Positions 37,842 through 47,836 of a DNA stretch of 64,000 bases are shown in pieces. The translations under genes were made by a program, and so were the position numbers. The stretch comes from Sphingomonas mucosissima (lineage in GTDB: Bacteria > Pseudomonadota > Alphaproteobacteria > Sphingomonadales > Sphingomonadaceae): positions 1-64,000 of the forward strand of contig NZ_NBBJ01000002.1 in the NCBI RefSeq assembly GCF_002197665.1, written 5' to 3'. The notes beneath the pieces are model-generated. The model was not told where the DNA came from. It did no database searches and saw only the letters and a list, made by a program, of their open reading frames with translations. How positions within the stretch are numbered: position 1 is the first letter of the stretch; each line of letters starts with the position of its first letter.

Positions 37842-38249
37842 TCATTGCTCCGCTGCCACCCGCCGCCAGCGCAGCCGCGTGACATAGGTCTTGCCGGATT
37901 TCGACACTTCCGGCTCGGTCACCAGCTCGATCGTGTCGGCATCTACGGGCACGATCTGCCGCACGAAGCTGGTGCCCACGCGGGTGGGTTGCGAGGCGAA
38001 CAGGATGTCGTGGGTCACGCGGTCCCCGTCGTGTTCCCAGGTTCCGGCATAAGCGAAGAACTCGGTGAAGCTGTCGGCCGCGGGATTGCCGCGCGCTGCC
38101 CAGGCCGGGTCCATCAGGAATGCCGACATGCGCCCGTCGGCGGCATATTGCAGCTGGCCGCCCGGGGGATCGCCGAACGTCCTGCTTACGATTTCGCCGC
38201 GCTCGCTGACGCACGACACGAGCGTCCAGGTGCCCAGTAAATCGATCAT
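37842..38249 (-). CDS. lipocalin-like domain protein
   Basis: 135 residues from the ATG at 38249 (AGGA about 10 bases upstream); a longer frame to 38309 lacks support. It begins LLGTWTLVSCVSERGEIVSR and contains FGDPPGGQLQYAADGRMSAF, YAGTWEHDGDRVTHDILFAS and GTSFVRQIVPVDADTIELVT, the pattern of the small lipocalin-like family found next to dehydrogenase genes. It has no signal peptide. It follows the aldehyde dehydrogenase by about 70 bp in the same direction, so the two may be co-transcribed. Ligand unknown. Confidence 0.75.
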   Translation of the reverse strand: MIDLLGTWTLVSCVSERGEIVSRTFGDPPGGQLQYAADGRMSAFLMDPAWAARGNPAADSFTEFFAYAGTWEHDGDRVTHDILFASQPTRVGTSFVRQIVPVDADTIELVTEPEVSKSGKTYVTRLRWRRVAAEQ

Positions 38250-38319
38250 TCCGTCATTCCTCGCAAGCGCAGGCGAGGCGGGCGGCGCATCGGCCGCCGC
38301 CCCGCACACGTCATGGCGA

Positions 38320-39756
38320 TCAGGCCGCGACCGCTTCCTTGCGCTTCTTGCGCACGATCGTCTGCGCGTTGGTATATTCCAGCAGGCCCTCGACCCCGCC
38401 TTCGACGCCGACGCCCGACTGCTTCATGCCGCCGAACGCCGCCATCGGCGACAGATGCTGCGTCTCGTTGACCCACACGGTGCCGCTGGCGATCCGCTGC
38501 GCGATCTCGAACGCCTTGTCCTCGTCATTGCCCCAGACCGAGCCGCCAAGGCCGTAATCGGTCGCATTAGCGCGCGCGACCACATCGTCCACATCGTCGA
38601 ACTTCAGCAGCGGCAGCACCGGGCCGAACTGCTCCTCCTGCACGATCCGCGCGTCCTCGGGCGGATTGTCGAGGATCGTCACCGGCACGAAATAACCCGG
38701 CACGTCGGCCTTCTCGCCGCCGACCAGGAACTTGTAGCCCTTGTCCTTGGCATCCTGGATCAGCTCCAGCACGCGGGCATATTGCTGCTTGTTGTTGATC
38801 GGGCCGATATGCGTGCCCTGTTCGGACCCGTCGCCAACCTTCACCGTCTTGGCATAAGCAACCAGCGCATCGCGCAGTTGGTCGTAGATGTCCTTGTGGA
38901 CGTACATACGCTTGGTCGCGATGCAGATCTGGCCGTTGTTGCGGAACGCGGCCCAGAACAATTCCTCCGCGACCTTCTCCACATCGACGTCCGGCATCAC
39001 GATCGCCGCGTCGTTGCCGCCCAGCTCCAGCGTCACGCGCTTCAGCGTCGGCGCGGCGGACTGCATCACGCGCTTGCCGGTCGCGGTCGATCCGGTGAAG
39101 CTGATCTTGTCGAAGCCCGGATGGCTCGTCATCCACGGCCCCAGATCGTCACTGCCCGTGACGATGTTGAGCACACCCGGCGGCAGTAACTGCGCTGCCA
39201 GCTCACCGAACTTGAGTGTCGACAGCGGCGTGAAGGGCGACGGCTTCAGCACCATCGTATTGCCCGCCAGCAGCGCCGGGCCGACCTTGAACATCGCCAG
39301 GATCATCGGGAAATTCCACGGCGCGATGGCACCCACGACGCCCAGCGGCACGTGGCGCGTCTCGCTGTAGCGATCGTCCGAATCCTCGTTGACGGTGACG
39401 GGCAGGTCGAGCTGCGAGGCGGCCATCAACCAATATCCCGCCCCCATCACCTCGCCCTGCGATTCCGCATGCGGCTTGCCCTGCTCCTTGGTGAGCAGGC
39501 GCATCAGCGGATCGGCATTGGCCATGATCGCTTGGCCCAGCGCGGCGAGCTTCGCCTTGCGCTCCGCGATCGGTGTCGCCGCCCAGGCGGGGAACGCCGT
39601 GCGCGCCGCTGCGATCGCCTTGTCGAGATCGTCCTGCGTTGCGTCCGGCACGCTGGCGATGACTTCCTCGTTCGCCGGATTGACTACGTCGAGCGTTGCC
39701 GAGCCGGTCACCAGCTCGCCGCCGATCAGCATGCGATAGTCACTGTCGAAGTTCAT
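38320..39756 (-). CDS. NAD(P)+-dependent aldehyde dehydrogenase
   Basis: 478 residues from the ATG at 39756, chosen because GGGAGAG precedes it; an upstream TTG is less likely. The standard ALDH fold is complete: PWNFP (about 146), KPSPFTPLS, the FTGSTATGKRVM nucleotide-binding loop, the general base Glu244 in LELGGNDAAIV and the nucleophile Cys278 in NNGQICIATKR, then FGPVLPLLKF. The substrate is not evident. It lies 42 bp downstream of an alcohol dehydrogenase gene in the same direction, so the pair could oxidise an alcohol to the acid in two steps. Confidence 0.93.
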   Translation of the reverse strand: MNFDSDYRMLIGGELVTGSATLDVVNPANEEVIASVPDATQDDLDKAIAAARTAFPAWAATPIAERKAKLAALGQAIMANADPLMRLLTKEQGKPHAESQGEVMGAGYWLMAASQLDLPVTVNEDSDDRYSETRHVPLGVVGAIAPWNFPMILAMFKVGPALLAGNTMVLKPSPFTPLSTLKFGELAAQLLPPGVLNIVTGSDDLGPWMTSHPGFDKISFTGSTATGKRVMQSAAPTLKRVTLELGGNDAAIVMPDVDVEKVAEELFWAAFRNNGQICIATKRMYVHKDIYDQLRDALVAYAKTVKVGDGSEQGTHIGPINNKQQYARVLELIQDAKDKGYKFLVGGEKADVPGYFVPVTILDNPPEDARIVQEEQFGPVLPLLKFDDVDDVVARANATDYGLGGSVWGNDEDKAFEIAQRIASGTVWVNETQHLSPMAAFGGMKQSGVGVEGGVEGLLEYTNAQTIVRKKRKEAVAA

Positions 39757-39798
39757 GAGTCGCTCTCCCAAATCTGTTTGCGCGCTGCATAACAGAAG

Positions 39799-40908
39799 TT
39801 ATGGGATCAGCACCACCTTGATGCACTCCCCCTGCGCTTGCGCGGAGATTGCCTCGTTGATCTCGCGCATGGGATAGGTTCGCACCAGCCGATCGAAGGG
39901 AAAGCGGCCGGCGGCATGGTGCGCGATCAGTTCGGGGATGAAGCCCTGCTGGTCGCTGTCGCCTTCGATGATGCCATAGATGCGGTGGCCGGGCGTCATC
40001 AGTGCATTGATGTTGACCGTGATCGACGCTCCCGCATCGCGCGGCACCCCGACGAGCCCGATCGCCCCATGGCTGCCGAGCGACGCCATCCCCGCCTCGA
40101 TCACCGAAACATTGCCCGTGGTGTCGAAAGCGAAGTCGACGCCCTCCGGCACGAGGCTGCGGATCGCGGCTGCGAGGTCGCCGGTCGCCGGATCGATCAC
40201 GTCGGTGGCGCCCAGCTCCAGGCCGATCTCCCGCCGCCCGGCCATCGGCTCCACCAGGATGATCCGGCTGCACCCACGGATCTTCGCTGCCATCACCGCC
40301 GCCAATCCGACCGGCCCGCCGCCGAACACCACCAGGGTGGAGCCCGCCGGGCAGGCAAAGGTGCGCATGATCGCGCCCGCACCGGTCTGGAACCCGCAGG
40401 CCAGCGTGCCCAGCATCTCCAGCGGCGCGGCGCTATCCTCCACCTTCACCAAGTTGCGCGCGCGCGTGATCGCATGGGTGGCGAACGTTGATTGCCCGAA
40501 GAAGTGCGACGCCACCGGTGTGTCGCCCTTGGCATAAGCGCGCGATCCGTCGGTCACGCGCATCCCGGCATAGTTGAGCGGAACGAAGCTGCGGCAATAG
40601 CTCGGCAGCGCCTCCTCGCAGCGCGGGCACGCGCCGCAACTGGAAAAGCCGACGATCACCCGGTCGCCGATCGCAAAGCCGTCCACCCCTTCGCCAATCG
40701 CGTCGATCACCCCGGCGCCTTCGTGGCCGAAGACGGCAGGGAAGGGATAGGAAGTAACCTGGTCGCGGAAAACGAGATCGGTATGGCACAGCCCGACGCC
40801 GGCAACCTTGACGCGCACTTCGCCGGCTTGCGGCTCCTGCACGGTCAGCTCTTCGAGCACGAAATCCGCATGCGGCCCATGCGCGACGGCGGCGGTGCAG
40901 GTCGTCAT
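39799..40908 (-). CDS. zinc-dependent alcohol dehydrogenase (aryl/benzyl-alcohol type)
   Basis: 369 residues with GGGGAGAGAG before the ATG. Catalytic zinc ligands are Cys41 (GLCHTD) and His62 (GHEGAG). The structural zinc site is CGACPRCEEALPSYC (Cys91, 94, 97 and 105). The nucleotide-binding loop is VVFGGGPVGLAAVMAAK. Features such as LGTLACGFQTGAGAIM resemble class III-like and aryl-alcohol dehydrogenases. It is upstream of and codirectional with the aldehyde dehydrogenase, suggesting an alcohol to aldehyde to acid route. Confidence 0.92.
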   Translation of the reverse strand: MTTCTAAVAHGPHADFVLEELTVQEPQAGEVRVKVAGVGLCHTDLVFRDQVTSYPFPAVFGHEGAGVIDAIGEGVDGFAIGDRVIVGFSSCGACPRCEEALPSYCRSFVPLNYAGMRVTDGSRAYAKGDTPVASHFFGQSTFATHAITRARNLVKVEDSAAPLEMLGTLACGFQTGAGAIMRTFACPAGSTLVVFGGGPVGLAAVMAAKIRGCSRIILVEPMAGRREIGLELGATDVIDPATGDLAAAIRSLVPEGVDFAFDTTGNVSVIEAGMASLGSHGAIGLVGVPRDAGASITVNINALMTPGHRIYGIIEGDSDQQGFIPELIAHHAAGRFPFDRLVRTYPMREINEAISAQAQGECIKVVLIP

Positions 40909-41577
40909 CTTTCTCTCTCCCCTATTTTTCTGCAGCGGAGCCTAAGGGCGCGCAACGGCAAGTTCAAACGGTCGCGTCCCCGCAGCCGGCGCCTCGCTGC
41001 CGCCCGACCCGCCCGTCCGCCGTTATCGTCGTCGCCGCTTGTGCCGCAGCCGCGAAATACTGCGCGAGCGGCTCGCGGCGGGCGTGCTGACGTCGGAGCG
41101 ATAGCGCGTCTGGTAGGCAAGCGCCGGCAAGGGGCGCCTCCAGCAGGTCTCCGCGGCGAAGGGAATTTAGCGGTCAGCTGCGGGCCGTGGATGGAGTGGC
41201 GCGCCTCGCGACGAATACGCACTGCCTTCAACGAAGGCGTGAAATTGCGCGATTACGACGCGGGCACTCGAAACAGGCCGGAATTCGCCACGACCGTTGG
41301 CAAGGCGGCCGATCTCCCGCCGGGGCCGGCCGGAACGTACCTTTCGGCATAATGGCGACGGCCGCTGATTTCAGGCCCAAGCGCCAAATACCGTTCCAGA
41401 ACACCAGCGGTGCTATTGCGAACCATTCACAACCTTTATAGTCGTGCCCCGCGCCGCTGCTGGCTCGGCAACATCAAAGACAAGGGCGAAGGACGATCGT
41501 GAGCTTTGACCCCATGCTGCTGCGCTCACTCGCGCACGCATCATCGCCCCGGGCATCAACGTCATCCGTGATGCTCC
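40909..41577. other. 669-bp divergent intergenic region
   Basis: Most of it has no credible gene despite long open frames caused by high GC. It contains the promoter side of the alcohol dehydrogenase and, near its right end, a Fur-box-like site. A 27-codon GTG frame near 41500 with GAAGGA upstream overlaps the next start, but I see nothing to support a product. Confidence 0.4.
41416..41432. promoter_or_regulatory. Fur-box-like inverted repeat
   Basis: TTGCGAA-CCA-TTCACAA is an inverted repeat with one mismatch and resembles the GCGAAT/ATTCxC core of proteobacterial Fur boxes. It lies about 145 bp before the membrane protein/PepSY operon, a gene type often controlled by iron. The assignment is by eye. 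Confidence 0.45.
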
Positions 41578-42156
41578 ATGGCTGATATGCTCCTCGCAGG
41601 CGCAGCGGCAGCGTCGATCGTAGCGATCGGCGTCCTGCGCCTCGCCTGGTCGCGCCCACGGCGCTCCACCGCGCTCAACAACGTCGGCTGGGCCATGCTC
41701 CTCGCCGCCTCCATCATCGCGGGCGTGCATTCCGGCGCCTGGGGCATTTCGATCGCTGCCATCTTCGCCATGGCCGCGGCGCTCCTGTGGCTCGCCCACG
41801 CAGCCCTTCTGTCGCCGTCCTCCCCAGGCGCGAAGGTGTCGAACCGCCGCGTCAGGATGCTGCCGGAAGGCAGCGAGCCGCTCCAGCTTGGCCGGCGGTT
41901 AGTCACCTTCCTGATGATCGCGGTCGCCGCGGCGCTCATATCCACCGCCGTCGCGATCGGCGTTCGCGCGCTGGTGCTGCTGGTCGGCGCGGCGGAGGCG
42001 GATGCCAATGTGGCGGCGCTCGCTGCAATGCCGCTCGCGTGGACCGTGCTGAGCTATGTCTTGCTGATGAAGGAGGCGCACGCGGCGCAAGGGCGAGTGC
42101 TGCTCACCTGGGCCGTGGCTGGCGGCGCTGCGTGTATTCTGGAGCTGATCGCATGA
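41578..42156 (+). CDS. small polytopic membrane protein upstream of PepSY gene
   Basis: 192 residues with about five hydrophobic segments (for example MLLAGAAAASIVAIGVLRLA, WAMLLAASIIAGVHSGAWGI and LVTFLMIAVAAALISTAVAI) and a central Arg/Pro-rich loop. I do not recognise its family with confidence; the layout resembles two small DUF-type membrane proteins found before PepSY genes in iron-uptake operons, here possibly merged into one. It overlaps the PepSY gene by 4 bases (ATGA), so they are co-translated. A Fur-box-like site lies upstream. Confidence 0.65.
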   Translation: MADMLLAGAAAASIVAIGVLRLAWSRPRRSTALNNVGWAMLLAASIIAGVHSGAWGISIAAIFAMAAALLWLAHAALLSPSSPGAKVSNRRVRMLPEGSEPLQLGRRLVTFLMIAVAAALISTAVAIGVRALVLLVGAAEADANVAALAAMPLAWTVLSYVLLMKEAHAAQGRVLLTWAVAGGAACILELIA

Positions 42157-43499
42157 GCCTCGCCCCTGAAAACACCACGGTGAAGCGCGCGCTGTCCGTT
42201 CATGCGGCGATCGGCCTTGTCGCTGGTGCCCTGCTGTATCTGGTCAGCCTTACCGGCGCGATCGCCGTTTTCTACCAGGAATGGCAGCGGATCGAGCAGC
42301 GCGACGCACCGGAAATGTCCGCGATCGAACCTGCGGCGGTGCAGCGCGCGGTTGAAGCCGTGATGGCCTCCGAAAAGGGCAAGCCGCTCACCACGCACCT
42401 TTATGTGCACTTGCCGGTCGAGCCGCTGCCGCGCACCACGATCACGACGGATACGCAGGCGGTGCATGTCGACCGATCCGGCCGGATCGCCGGCCCGGAG
42501 GAAATCGCCTGGTCCGACTACCTCGTGCAACTCCATTACACGCTTAACCTTCCGGCGGTCGTCGGGCTCACCATCGTCGGCGGCCTGGGCGTGATGATGC
42601 TGGCGCTCGCCCTCTCCGGCGTGGTGGCGCATCCGCGCATCTTCCGCGATGCATTCCGTCTGCGGGCGCGCGACCGCGGCGGCGTCGGGCTGGCGGACTG
42701 GCACAATCGGCTCAGCGTCTGGACGCTGCCCTTCACCCTCGCGATCGCCTTTACCGGTGCGCTGATCGGGGTGGCCTATGTCACCGCATTCGGCGTTGCG
42801 AGCACCAGCTACGGCGGCGACCTGGAAGCGGTCTATGCGCCGATCTTTGGCGCAGAAGGGAAGCCTGACAAGACGCCCGCGCCCGCGCCCAACGTCGCTG
42901 CCGCGCTCGATTATATGCGCGCGCACCACAAGGACGCCGACGTGACCTATGTGACGCTGCACGATCCGGGGACGGCGGGGCAGCACATCCAGATCCTGGG
43001 CGAACACAAGCGGCGGCTGATCTTCGGTGAATATTACACCTTCGACGCCAGCGGCCGCTTCCACGAGATCGCGGGCCTGGCGAACGGCACGCTTGGCCAA
43101 CAGGCGGCGGCTTCCAATTACCGGCTGCATTTCGGCAATTTTGGCGGACTGCCGGTGAAGGCGGCCTATTTCATCCTGGGCCTGGTGCTGACCGGGATCT
43201 GCGCGACGGGCACGTACATCTGGCTTGGCAAGCGCGAGCGCCGCGGCATCGAGGAGCCGCGTTTGCGGGCGCTTTGGGACGCGGTGGTATGGGGATCGCC
43301 GCTGATGCTGGCGGTTACCTTTGTTCTGCGCCAGGCGAGCGGGAACGACACGCCCCTAGCATCCGTGTTTTGGATCGGCATGGCCGCGCTCCTGGGTGCT
43401 GCTTGGTTCGCGGCAAAGCGGCGCGGGCTCGAGAGGGCGCTCAAATCGGCGCTGCTCGTCAGTCTTGTGGCGATGCCTCTGGCGATCTGGTTGGCATAG
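42153..43499 (+). CDS. PepSY-associated TM protein (PiuB-like)
   Basis: 448 residues from the ATG at 42153. An N-terminal helix (LVAGALLYLVSLTGAIAVFY) precedes a periplasmic PepSY domain (about 55-130), then LVQLHYTLNLPAVVGLTIVG with a helix His, LADWHNRLSVWTLPFTLAIA with the second His, a further periplasmic domain and three terminal helices. This is the PepSY-TM family whose members act as inner-membrane ferric-siderophore reductases or accessory proteins. Coupling to the upstream membrane protein and the Fur-like box agree with an iron role, but no receptor gene is adjacent. Confidence 0.85.
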   Translation: MSLAPENTTVKRALSVHAAIGLVAGALLYLVSLTGAIAVFYQEWQRIEQRDAPEMSAIEPAAVQRAVEAVMASEKGKPLTTHLYVHLPVEPLPRTTITTDTQAVHVDRSGRIAGPEEIAWSDYLVQLHYTLNLPAVVGLTIVGGLGVMMLALALSGVVAHPRIFRDAFRLRARDRGGVGLADWHNRLSVWTLPFTLAIAFTGALIGVAYVTAFGVASTSYGGDLEAVYAPIFGAEGKPDKTPAPAPNVAAALDYMRAHHKDADVTYVTLHDPGTAGQHIQILGEHKRRLIFGEYYTFDASGRFHEIAGLANGTLGQQAAASNYRLHFGNFGGLPVKAAYFILGLVLTGICATGTYIWLGKRERRGIEEPRLRALWDAVVWGSPLMLAVTFVLRQASGNDTPLASVFWIGMAALLGAAWFAAKRRGLERALKSALLVSLVAMPLAIWLA

Positions 43500-43654
43500 G
43501 GCGGCTCCTCTTCGGCAAGCCCTCCTTCCCCCACGAACTGCCCCAGTTCGCTTGAAATTGGTTAACCCGCTGGTAACCGCGATTGTCTGGAACGTTACGC
43601 CTAGTCAGTGGCTTCATACCCGGACTTTGCGAGATGATCGCGATAGGAGGGATG

Positions 43655-44179
43655 ATGAACGCCAATCTTGTTTCCGCAGTATTCGACAGCCACGCAGAAG
43701 CCGAGCGCGCGGTCACCGAGCTTCGCCAGCACGGTGTCACTGATGATGCGATCTCCGTCATCGCGCGGCACGAGGGTGAGAGCACGGCGGACGAGGGCAG
43801 CGGCGCCGGCAGCAAGGAATTCATCGGCAAGGTTGCGGCCGGTGCCGGCATCGGCACCATCCTTGGCATTGCCGCACTGGCCATCCCGGGCGTTGGCCCG
43901 CTGGCGGCAGCGGGCGCGATTGCCTCGTCTGCGGTGCCAGGCATGGCGATAACCGGCGCGGCACTGGGCGGCGCGGCCGGCGGGCTCGAAAAGGTGATGA
44001 CCGATCACGGCGTCAGCGATGAGGATGCCGGCTATTACGGCAAGCGCGTGAACGATGGCGGCGTGTTCGTCTCGGTCGACGCCGGCCGCGGCGGCGTTGC
44101 GGCTGATCAGGCGGCCGAGATCCTGTATCGCGCTGGCGGACACAGCGCCACGCGTCCCCGGACCGCGTCGGCGATCTGA
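43655..44179 (+). CDS. general-stress/YflT-like protein with glycine-rich hydrophobic core
   Basis: 174 residues. Two ATGs stand together at 43652 and 43655 behind AGGAGGG at 43644-43650; the second has the better spacing. The N-terminus SAVFDSHAEAERAVTELRQH and GVTDDAISVIARHE is the heat-stress YflT fold. The middle (about 58-115) is a Gly/Ala-rich hydrophobic stretch with paired helices (GAGIGTILGIAALAIPGVGP). The C-terminus resumes a small alpha/beta repeat (DAGYYGKRVNDGGVFVSVDA). Membrane-associated stress proteins of this layout are common in desiccation-tolerant bacteria. It appears monocistronic. Confidence 0.75.
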   Translation: MNANLVSAVFDSHAEAERAVTELRQHGVTDDAISVIARHEGESTADEGSGAGSKEFIGKVAAGAGIGTILGIAALAIPGVGPLAAAGAIASSAVPGMAITGAALGGAAGGLEKVMTDHGVSDEDAGYYGKRVNDGGVFVSVDAGRGGVAADQAAEILYRAGGHSATRPRTASAI

Positions 44180-44485
44180 GCGATCCCGGGCGCGCGGTTC
44201 GATCCGCGCGCTCGCACCGCTGGGGGCGGCTCTGCCTTGGCATAGCCATATGACCCACTGGCCCAGCGTTTCACCGGCATAACTGCCGGTGTCGATTACC
44301 GGTTCTGAACCGATGATCACGGCTCAAGGAAGCCAGCCGCGCCCCTGGCTGGCAAAAGGCTCGTAAAGCGCTGTTTTTTATGCGCCCTTTCCCCGCATGG
44401 CGCGTTACGGCGGCATGATCGGGAAATCGGGTACCGCGCACCGCTGGCGCGTCTTGGGGGTAGGCGTCGGCACAGAGCGCGGCGG
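44180..44485. other. 306-bp spacer, nothing recognised
   Basis: No gene, strong terminator or operator was identified. It should contain the promoter of the SLC13-type transporter gene. Confidence 0.35.
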
Positions 44486-46261
44486 ATGACCACGCCGCAA
44501 TGGCTGTCGGTTGGCGTCCTCACCGGCATGATGGCGCTCTTCATCTGGGGGCGCTTCCGCTACGACGTTACGGCGATCCTGGCCTTGCTGGCCGCGCTCG
44601 CGGTCGGGATCGTCAAGCCCGAGGATGCCTTTTCCGGCTTTTCCGACGATATCGTGATCATTGTCGGATCGGCACTGGTGATGTCGGCGGCGATGCAGCG
44701 CTCCGGCCTGATCGAACGGGCGCTCGCCTTTGTGTCGCGCCGGATCAAGCGCGTGCGCTCGCAACTGCTTCTGCTGACCGCGTCGGTGGGCGTCGCCTCC
44801 GCCCTGGTGAAGAATGTCGGCGCACTGGCGATGCTGATGCCCGCCGCCTTTCAGATGGCGAAGAAGAACGAGACGAGCCCGTCCGTCTTCCTGATGCCGA
44901 TGGCCTTCGCCTCCTTGCTGGGCGGGCTGATGACGCTGGTGGGCACGTCGCCCAACATCATCGTCAGCCGCGTGCGGCAGGACATGACCGGCCAGCCGTT
45001 CGGCATGTTCGATTATCTGCCCACGGGCCTTGGCCTGCTGGTCGTCGGGCTGATCTTCCTGCGGTTCGGCTATCGGCTGCTGCCGCGCGATCGCCGCGCA
45101 ACGGCGACGATGGGCGATGCGCTGGATATCAGCGGCTATGTCACGGAGGCGAGCATCCCGTCGGGCTCGCCGGCCGTTGGCGAGACCGTTGGCGAATTCC
45201 TGCAACGGCATGATCGCGACGTGAATGTCGCCAATCTGCTGCGCGCCGGCATGCGAACCGTGCCTGCCCGCCACGTGGAGCTTCGCGAAGGCGACATCCT
45301 GATCCTCGCGGGCGAGCCCGATGCGCTTGAACGCGCCATCGCCGCCGACAGCCTGCTGCTGGAGGGTGAGCATCGCGAGCTCACGGGTGATGAGGAAGGC
45401 GATGAGATCGGCGTGATCGAGGGCGTGATCGGTGCTAATTCGGTGCTGGTCGGCCAGACCGCCGGGAGACTGCGCCTGCAAACGCGCTATGGCGTGAACC
45501 TGATCGCGCTGTCGCGTTCCGGCGAACGCCTGTCGCGCCGGCTTGGCCTGACGAAGCTTGCCGCCGGCGACGTGGTCGTTCTTCAGGGCGCGCTCGGGCG
45601 GCTGCCCGATCGGCTGCACGATCTCGGCGTGTTGCCACTGGCCGAACGTACCTTGCGGCTGGGCAGTAACGGCCGAAGCTGGTTGCCCCTGATCGTGCTC
45701 GCCGTGGCGATGACCGCGACCGCGCTTGAACTGGTGCCGGTGGCGGTGGCCTTTTTCGCTGCTGCCGGGATCGTCATCGCGACGGGCGCCTTGCCCACCC
45801 GGGAGGCTTATCAGGCCGTTGAATGGCCGATCCTGATCATGCTGGGTGCGCTGATCCCGGTCAGCGACACGCTGCGAACGACCGGCGCGTCGGACCTCAT
45901 CGCGACGGGCCTTGCGAGCGTCGCCACGAGCCTTCCGCCCTATGGTGCGGTGGCGCTGATCATGGTCGTGGCAATGGCGGTGACGCCATTCCTCAACAAC
46001 GCCGCGACCGTTCTCGTCATGGCGCCGATCGCGGCAGTGTTCGCGCATGATCTGGGCTATCGGCCCGAGGCCTTCCTGATCGCCACCGCGATCGGGGCGG
46101 GGAGCGATTTCCTCACGCCGATCGGCCACCAGTGCAACACGCTGGTGCTGGGGCCGGGCGGCTATCGGTTCGGGGATTACGCCCGTTTGGGCGCCCCCTT
46201 GTCATTGCTGATCGTACTGGTCGGCACGCCGCTCGTGATGTGGACGTGGCCGCTGCACTAA
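44486..46261 (+). CDS. SLC13/DASS-family transporter with two TrkA_C domains
   Basis: 591 residues. The N-terminal membrane half (about 1-200) has [20 protein letters not shown] and [20 protein letters not shown], and the C-terminal half (about 390-591) repeats the pattern with [20 protein letters not shown] and [20 protein letters not shown]. These are the SNT motifs of sodium-coupled sulfate or dicarboxylate carriers. Between them sit two TrkA_C-type domains (about 225-290 and 315-375: [20 protein letters not shown] and [20 protein letters not shown]). Such versions may carry sulfate, citrate or other divalent anions. The stop overlaps the stop of the convergent dctA gene. Confidence 0.88.
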   Translation: MTTPQWLSVGVLTGMMALFIWGRFRYDVTAILALLAALAVGIVKPEDAFSGFSDDIVIIVGSALVMSAAMQRSGLIERALAFVSRRIKRVRSQLLLLTASVGVASALVKNVGALAMLMPAAFQMAKKNETSPSVFLMPMAFASLLGGLMTLVGTSPNIIVSRVRQDMTGQPFGMFDYLPTGLGLLVVGLIFLRFGYRLLPRDRRATATMGDALDISGYVTEASIPSGSPAVGETVGEFLQRHDRDVNVANLLRAGMRTVPARHVELREGDILILAGEPDALERAIAADSLLLEGEHRELTGDEEGDEIGVIEGVIGANSVLVGQTAGRLRLQTRYGVNLIALSRSGERLSRRLGLTKLAAGDVVVLQGALGRLPDRLHDLGVLPLAERTLRLGSNGRSWLPLIVLAVAMTATALELVPVAVAFFAAAGIVIATGALPTREAYQAVEWPILIMLGALIPVSDTLRTTGASDLIATGLASVATSLPPYGAVALIMVVAMAVTPFLNNAATVLVMAPIAAVFAHDLGYRPEAFLIATAIGAGSDFLTPIGHQCNTLVLGPGGYRFGDYARLGAPLSLLIVLVGTPLVMWTWPLH

Positions 46262-47601
46262 GCGTGCCGCTCAGACGGGGGTGCAGCATCAGCCAATAGC
46301 GTCGATCCCTCCTCGGCGCGCCCGGACAGTGCGAGGCGAAGCTGCTCCTCGTCCAGCTGCCCTTCCCACCTCGCGACCACGATCGTCGCCACCGCATTGC
46401 CGATGAAGTTCGTCAGGCTGCGGCATTCGGACATGAAGCGGTCGATGCCCAGGATCAGCGCCATGCCGGCGATCGGCACGTCAGGCACGATCGATAGCGT
46501 CGCCGCCAGCGTGATGAAGCCGGCGCCGGTCACGCCTGCCGCCCCCTTGGATGACAGCATGGCAACGCCGAGCAGCAGCAATTGCTGCCCCAGCGTCAGA
46601 TCCACATTGCACGCCTGCGCGATGAACAGCGCCGCCAGCGTCATGTAGATGTTGGTGCCGTCGAGGTTGAACGAATAACCCGTCGGCACCACCAGGCCGA
46701 CGACCGACTTGGCACATCCCGCGCGCTCCATCTTCTCGATCAGCGACGGCAGCGCGCTCTCGGACGAAGAGGTGCCCAGCACCAGCAGCAGCTCCGCTTT
46801 CAGATAGGCGATGAGGCGCAGGATCGAAAAGCCACACAGCCGGGCAACCGTGCCCAGCACCACCAGCACGAACAGGAGCGATGTCAGATAGAAAGTGCCG
46901 ACCAGCGCGGCGAGGTTCGCCAGCGTGTCGATGCCATAGCGGCCGATGGTGAAGGCCATCGCGCCAAATGCGCCGAGCGGCGCTGCCCGCATCAGGATCG
47001 ACACCACTTTGAAGAAGGCGAGCGACAGATCGTTCAGCCCGGCGAGCAGACGGTCGCCGCGATCGCCGATCATCGCCAGCCCAATCCCGAACAGGATGGC
47101 GGCGAAGAGCGTCTGCAGGATGTTCCCCTCGGTCAGGGCGGAAAGGAAGGTGTCCGGGATGATCCCGGTCAGGAAGCCGGTGATCGTGGATTCATGCGCC
47201 TTGGCGGAATAGTCGGCCACCTTGCTGGCATCGAGCGTGGCCGGATCGATGTTGAGGCCGCTGCCGGGCTGCACGACATTGGCGACGATCAGCCCGACGA
47301 TCAGCGCCAGGGTGGAGAAGAACAGGAAATAGGCAAAGGCCTTGCCGGCGACCCGCCCCACGGCGCCAAGATCGCGCATCCCCGCGATGCCGGTCACGAT
47401 GGTCAGGAAGATCACCGGCGCGATGATCATCTTCACCAATTTGATGAACGCGTCGCCGATCGGCTTCATCGCCTCGCCCGTTGCAGGGGCGAAATGGCCC
47501 AGCAGCACGCCGGCGGTGATCGCGATCAGCACCTGAACGTACAGGTGGCTGTACCACGGCGATCGCAGGGGGCGGGGGGGCTGGGTCGCGATGCTGATCA
47601 A
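46258..47601 (-). CDS. dctA: C4-dicarboxylate:cation symporter, DctA type
   Basis: About 447 residues from a TTG at 47601 (AAGAGGACTCAAGG just upstream); a GTG at 47700 would add 33 residues with no family match. The protein shows [80 protein letters not shown] and [20 protein letters not shown], which are diagnostic for DctA/glutamate symporters, including the serine-rich loop and the NLDGT motif. It should import succinate, fumarate and malate across the inner membrane. It converges with the SLC13 gene and is divergent from the acidic membrane protein gene. Confidence 0.92.
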   Translation of the reverse strand: MISIATQPPRPLRSPWYSHLYVQVLIAITAGVLLGHFAPATGEAMKPIGDAFIKLVKMIIAPVIFLTIVTGIAGMRDLGAVGRVAGKAFAYFLFFSTLALIVGLIVANVVQPGSGLNIDPATLDASKVADYSAKAHESTITGFLTGIIPDTFLSALTEGNILQTLFAAILFGIGLAMIGDRGDRLLAGLNDLSLAFFKVVSILMRAAPLGAFGAMAFTIGRYGIDTLANLAALVGTFYLTSLLFVLVVLGTVARLCGFSILRLIAYLKAELLLVLGTSSSESALPSLIEKMERAGCAKSVVGLVVPTGYSFNLDGTNIYMTLAALFIAQACNVDLTLGQQLLLLGVAMLSSKGAAGVTGAGFITLAATLSIVPDVPIAGMALILGIDRFMSECRSLTNFIGNAVATIVVARWEGQLDEEQLRLALSGRAEEGSTLLADAAPPSERHA

Positions 47602-47836
47602 ACCTTGAGTCCTCTTGATGCTCCTGGACCTTGCGGATGCGCGCCACGCGAGCAGGCATCGGCGCTGGGTACGAGCAGCGACGGGCGGCTGTTTGCACAC
47701 GGTTTGTCTCGGCAGCGCAAGGGGCTCCGGCGCGCAGGGTCACGCCGGCACGCGCGCGGCATGCGATTATGCCCCTCGCCTGGGGATCGCACGGCCGCTC
47801 CGTCTGTTTGGTGTACGATTAGTGAAGGATAGGCTG

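Noticed and set aside
40905..41231. 108-codon Arg-rich minus-strand frame upstream of the alcohol dehydrogenase
   Set aside because: Composition is that of non-coding high-GC DNA, with no domain or ribosome-binding site.
43589..43620. GGAAC sequence as an EcfG-type stress promoter for the YflT-like gene
   Set aside because: The matching -10-like GTT is not found at the required 16-17-base spacing.
44405..46129. 574-codon minus-strand open frame
   Set aside because: Antisense of the SLC13 transporter; its His/Arg/Gln-rich composition is typical of shadow frames.
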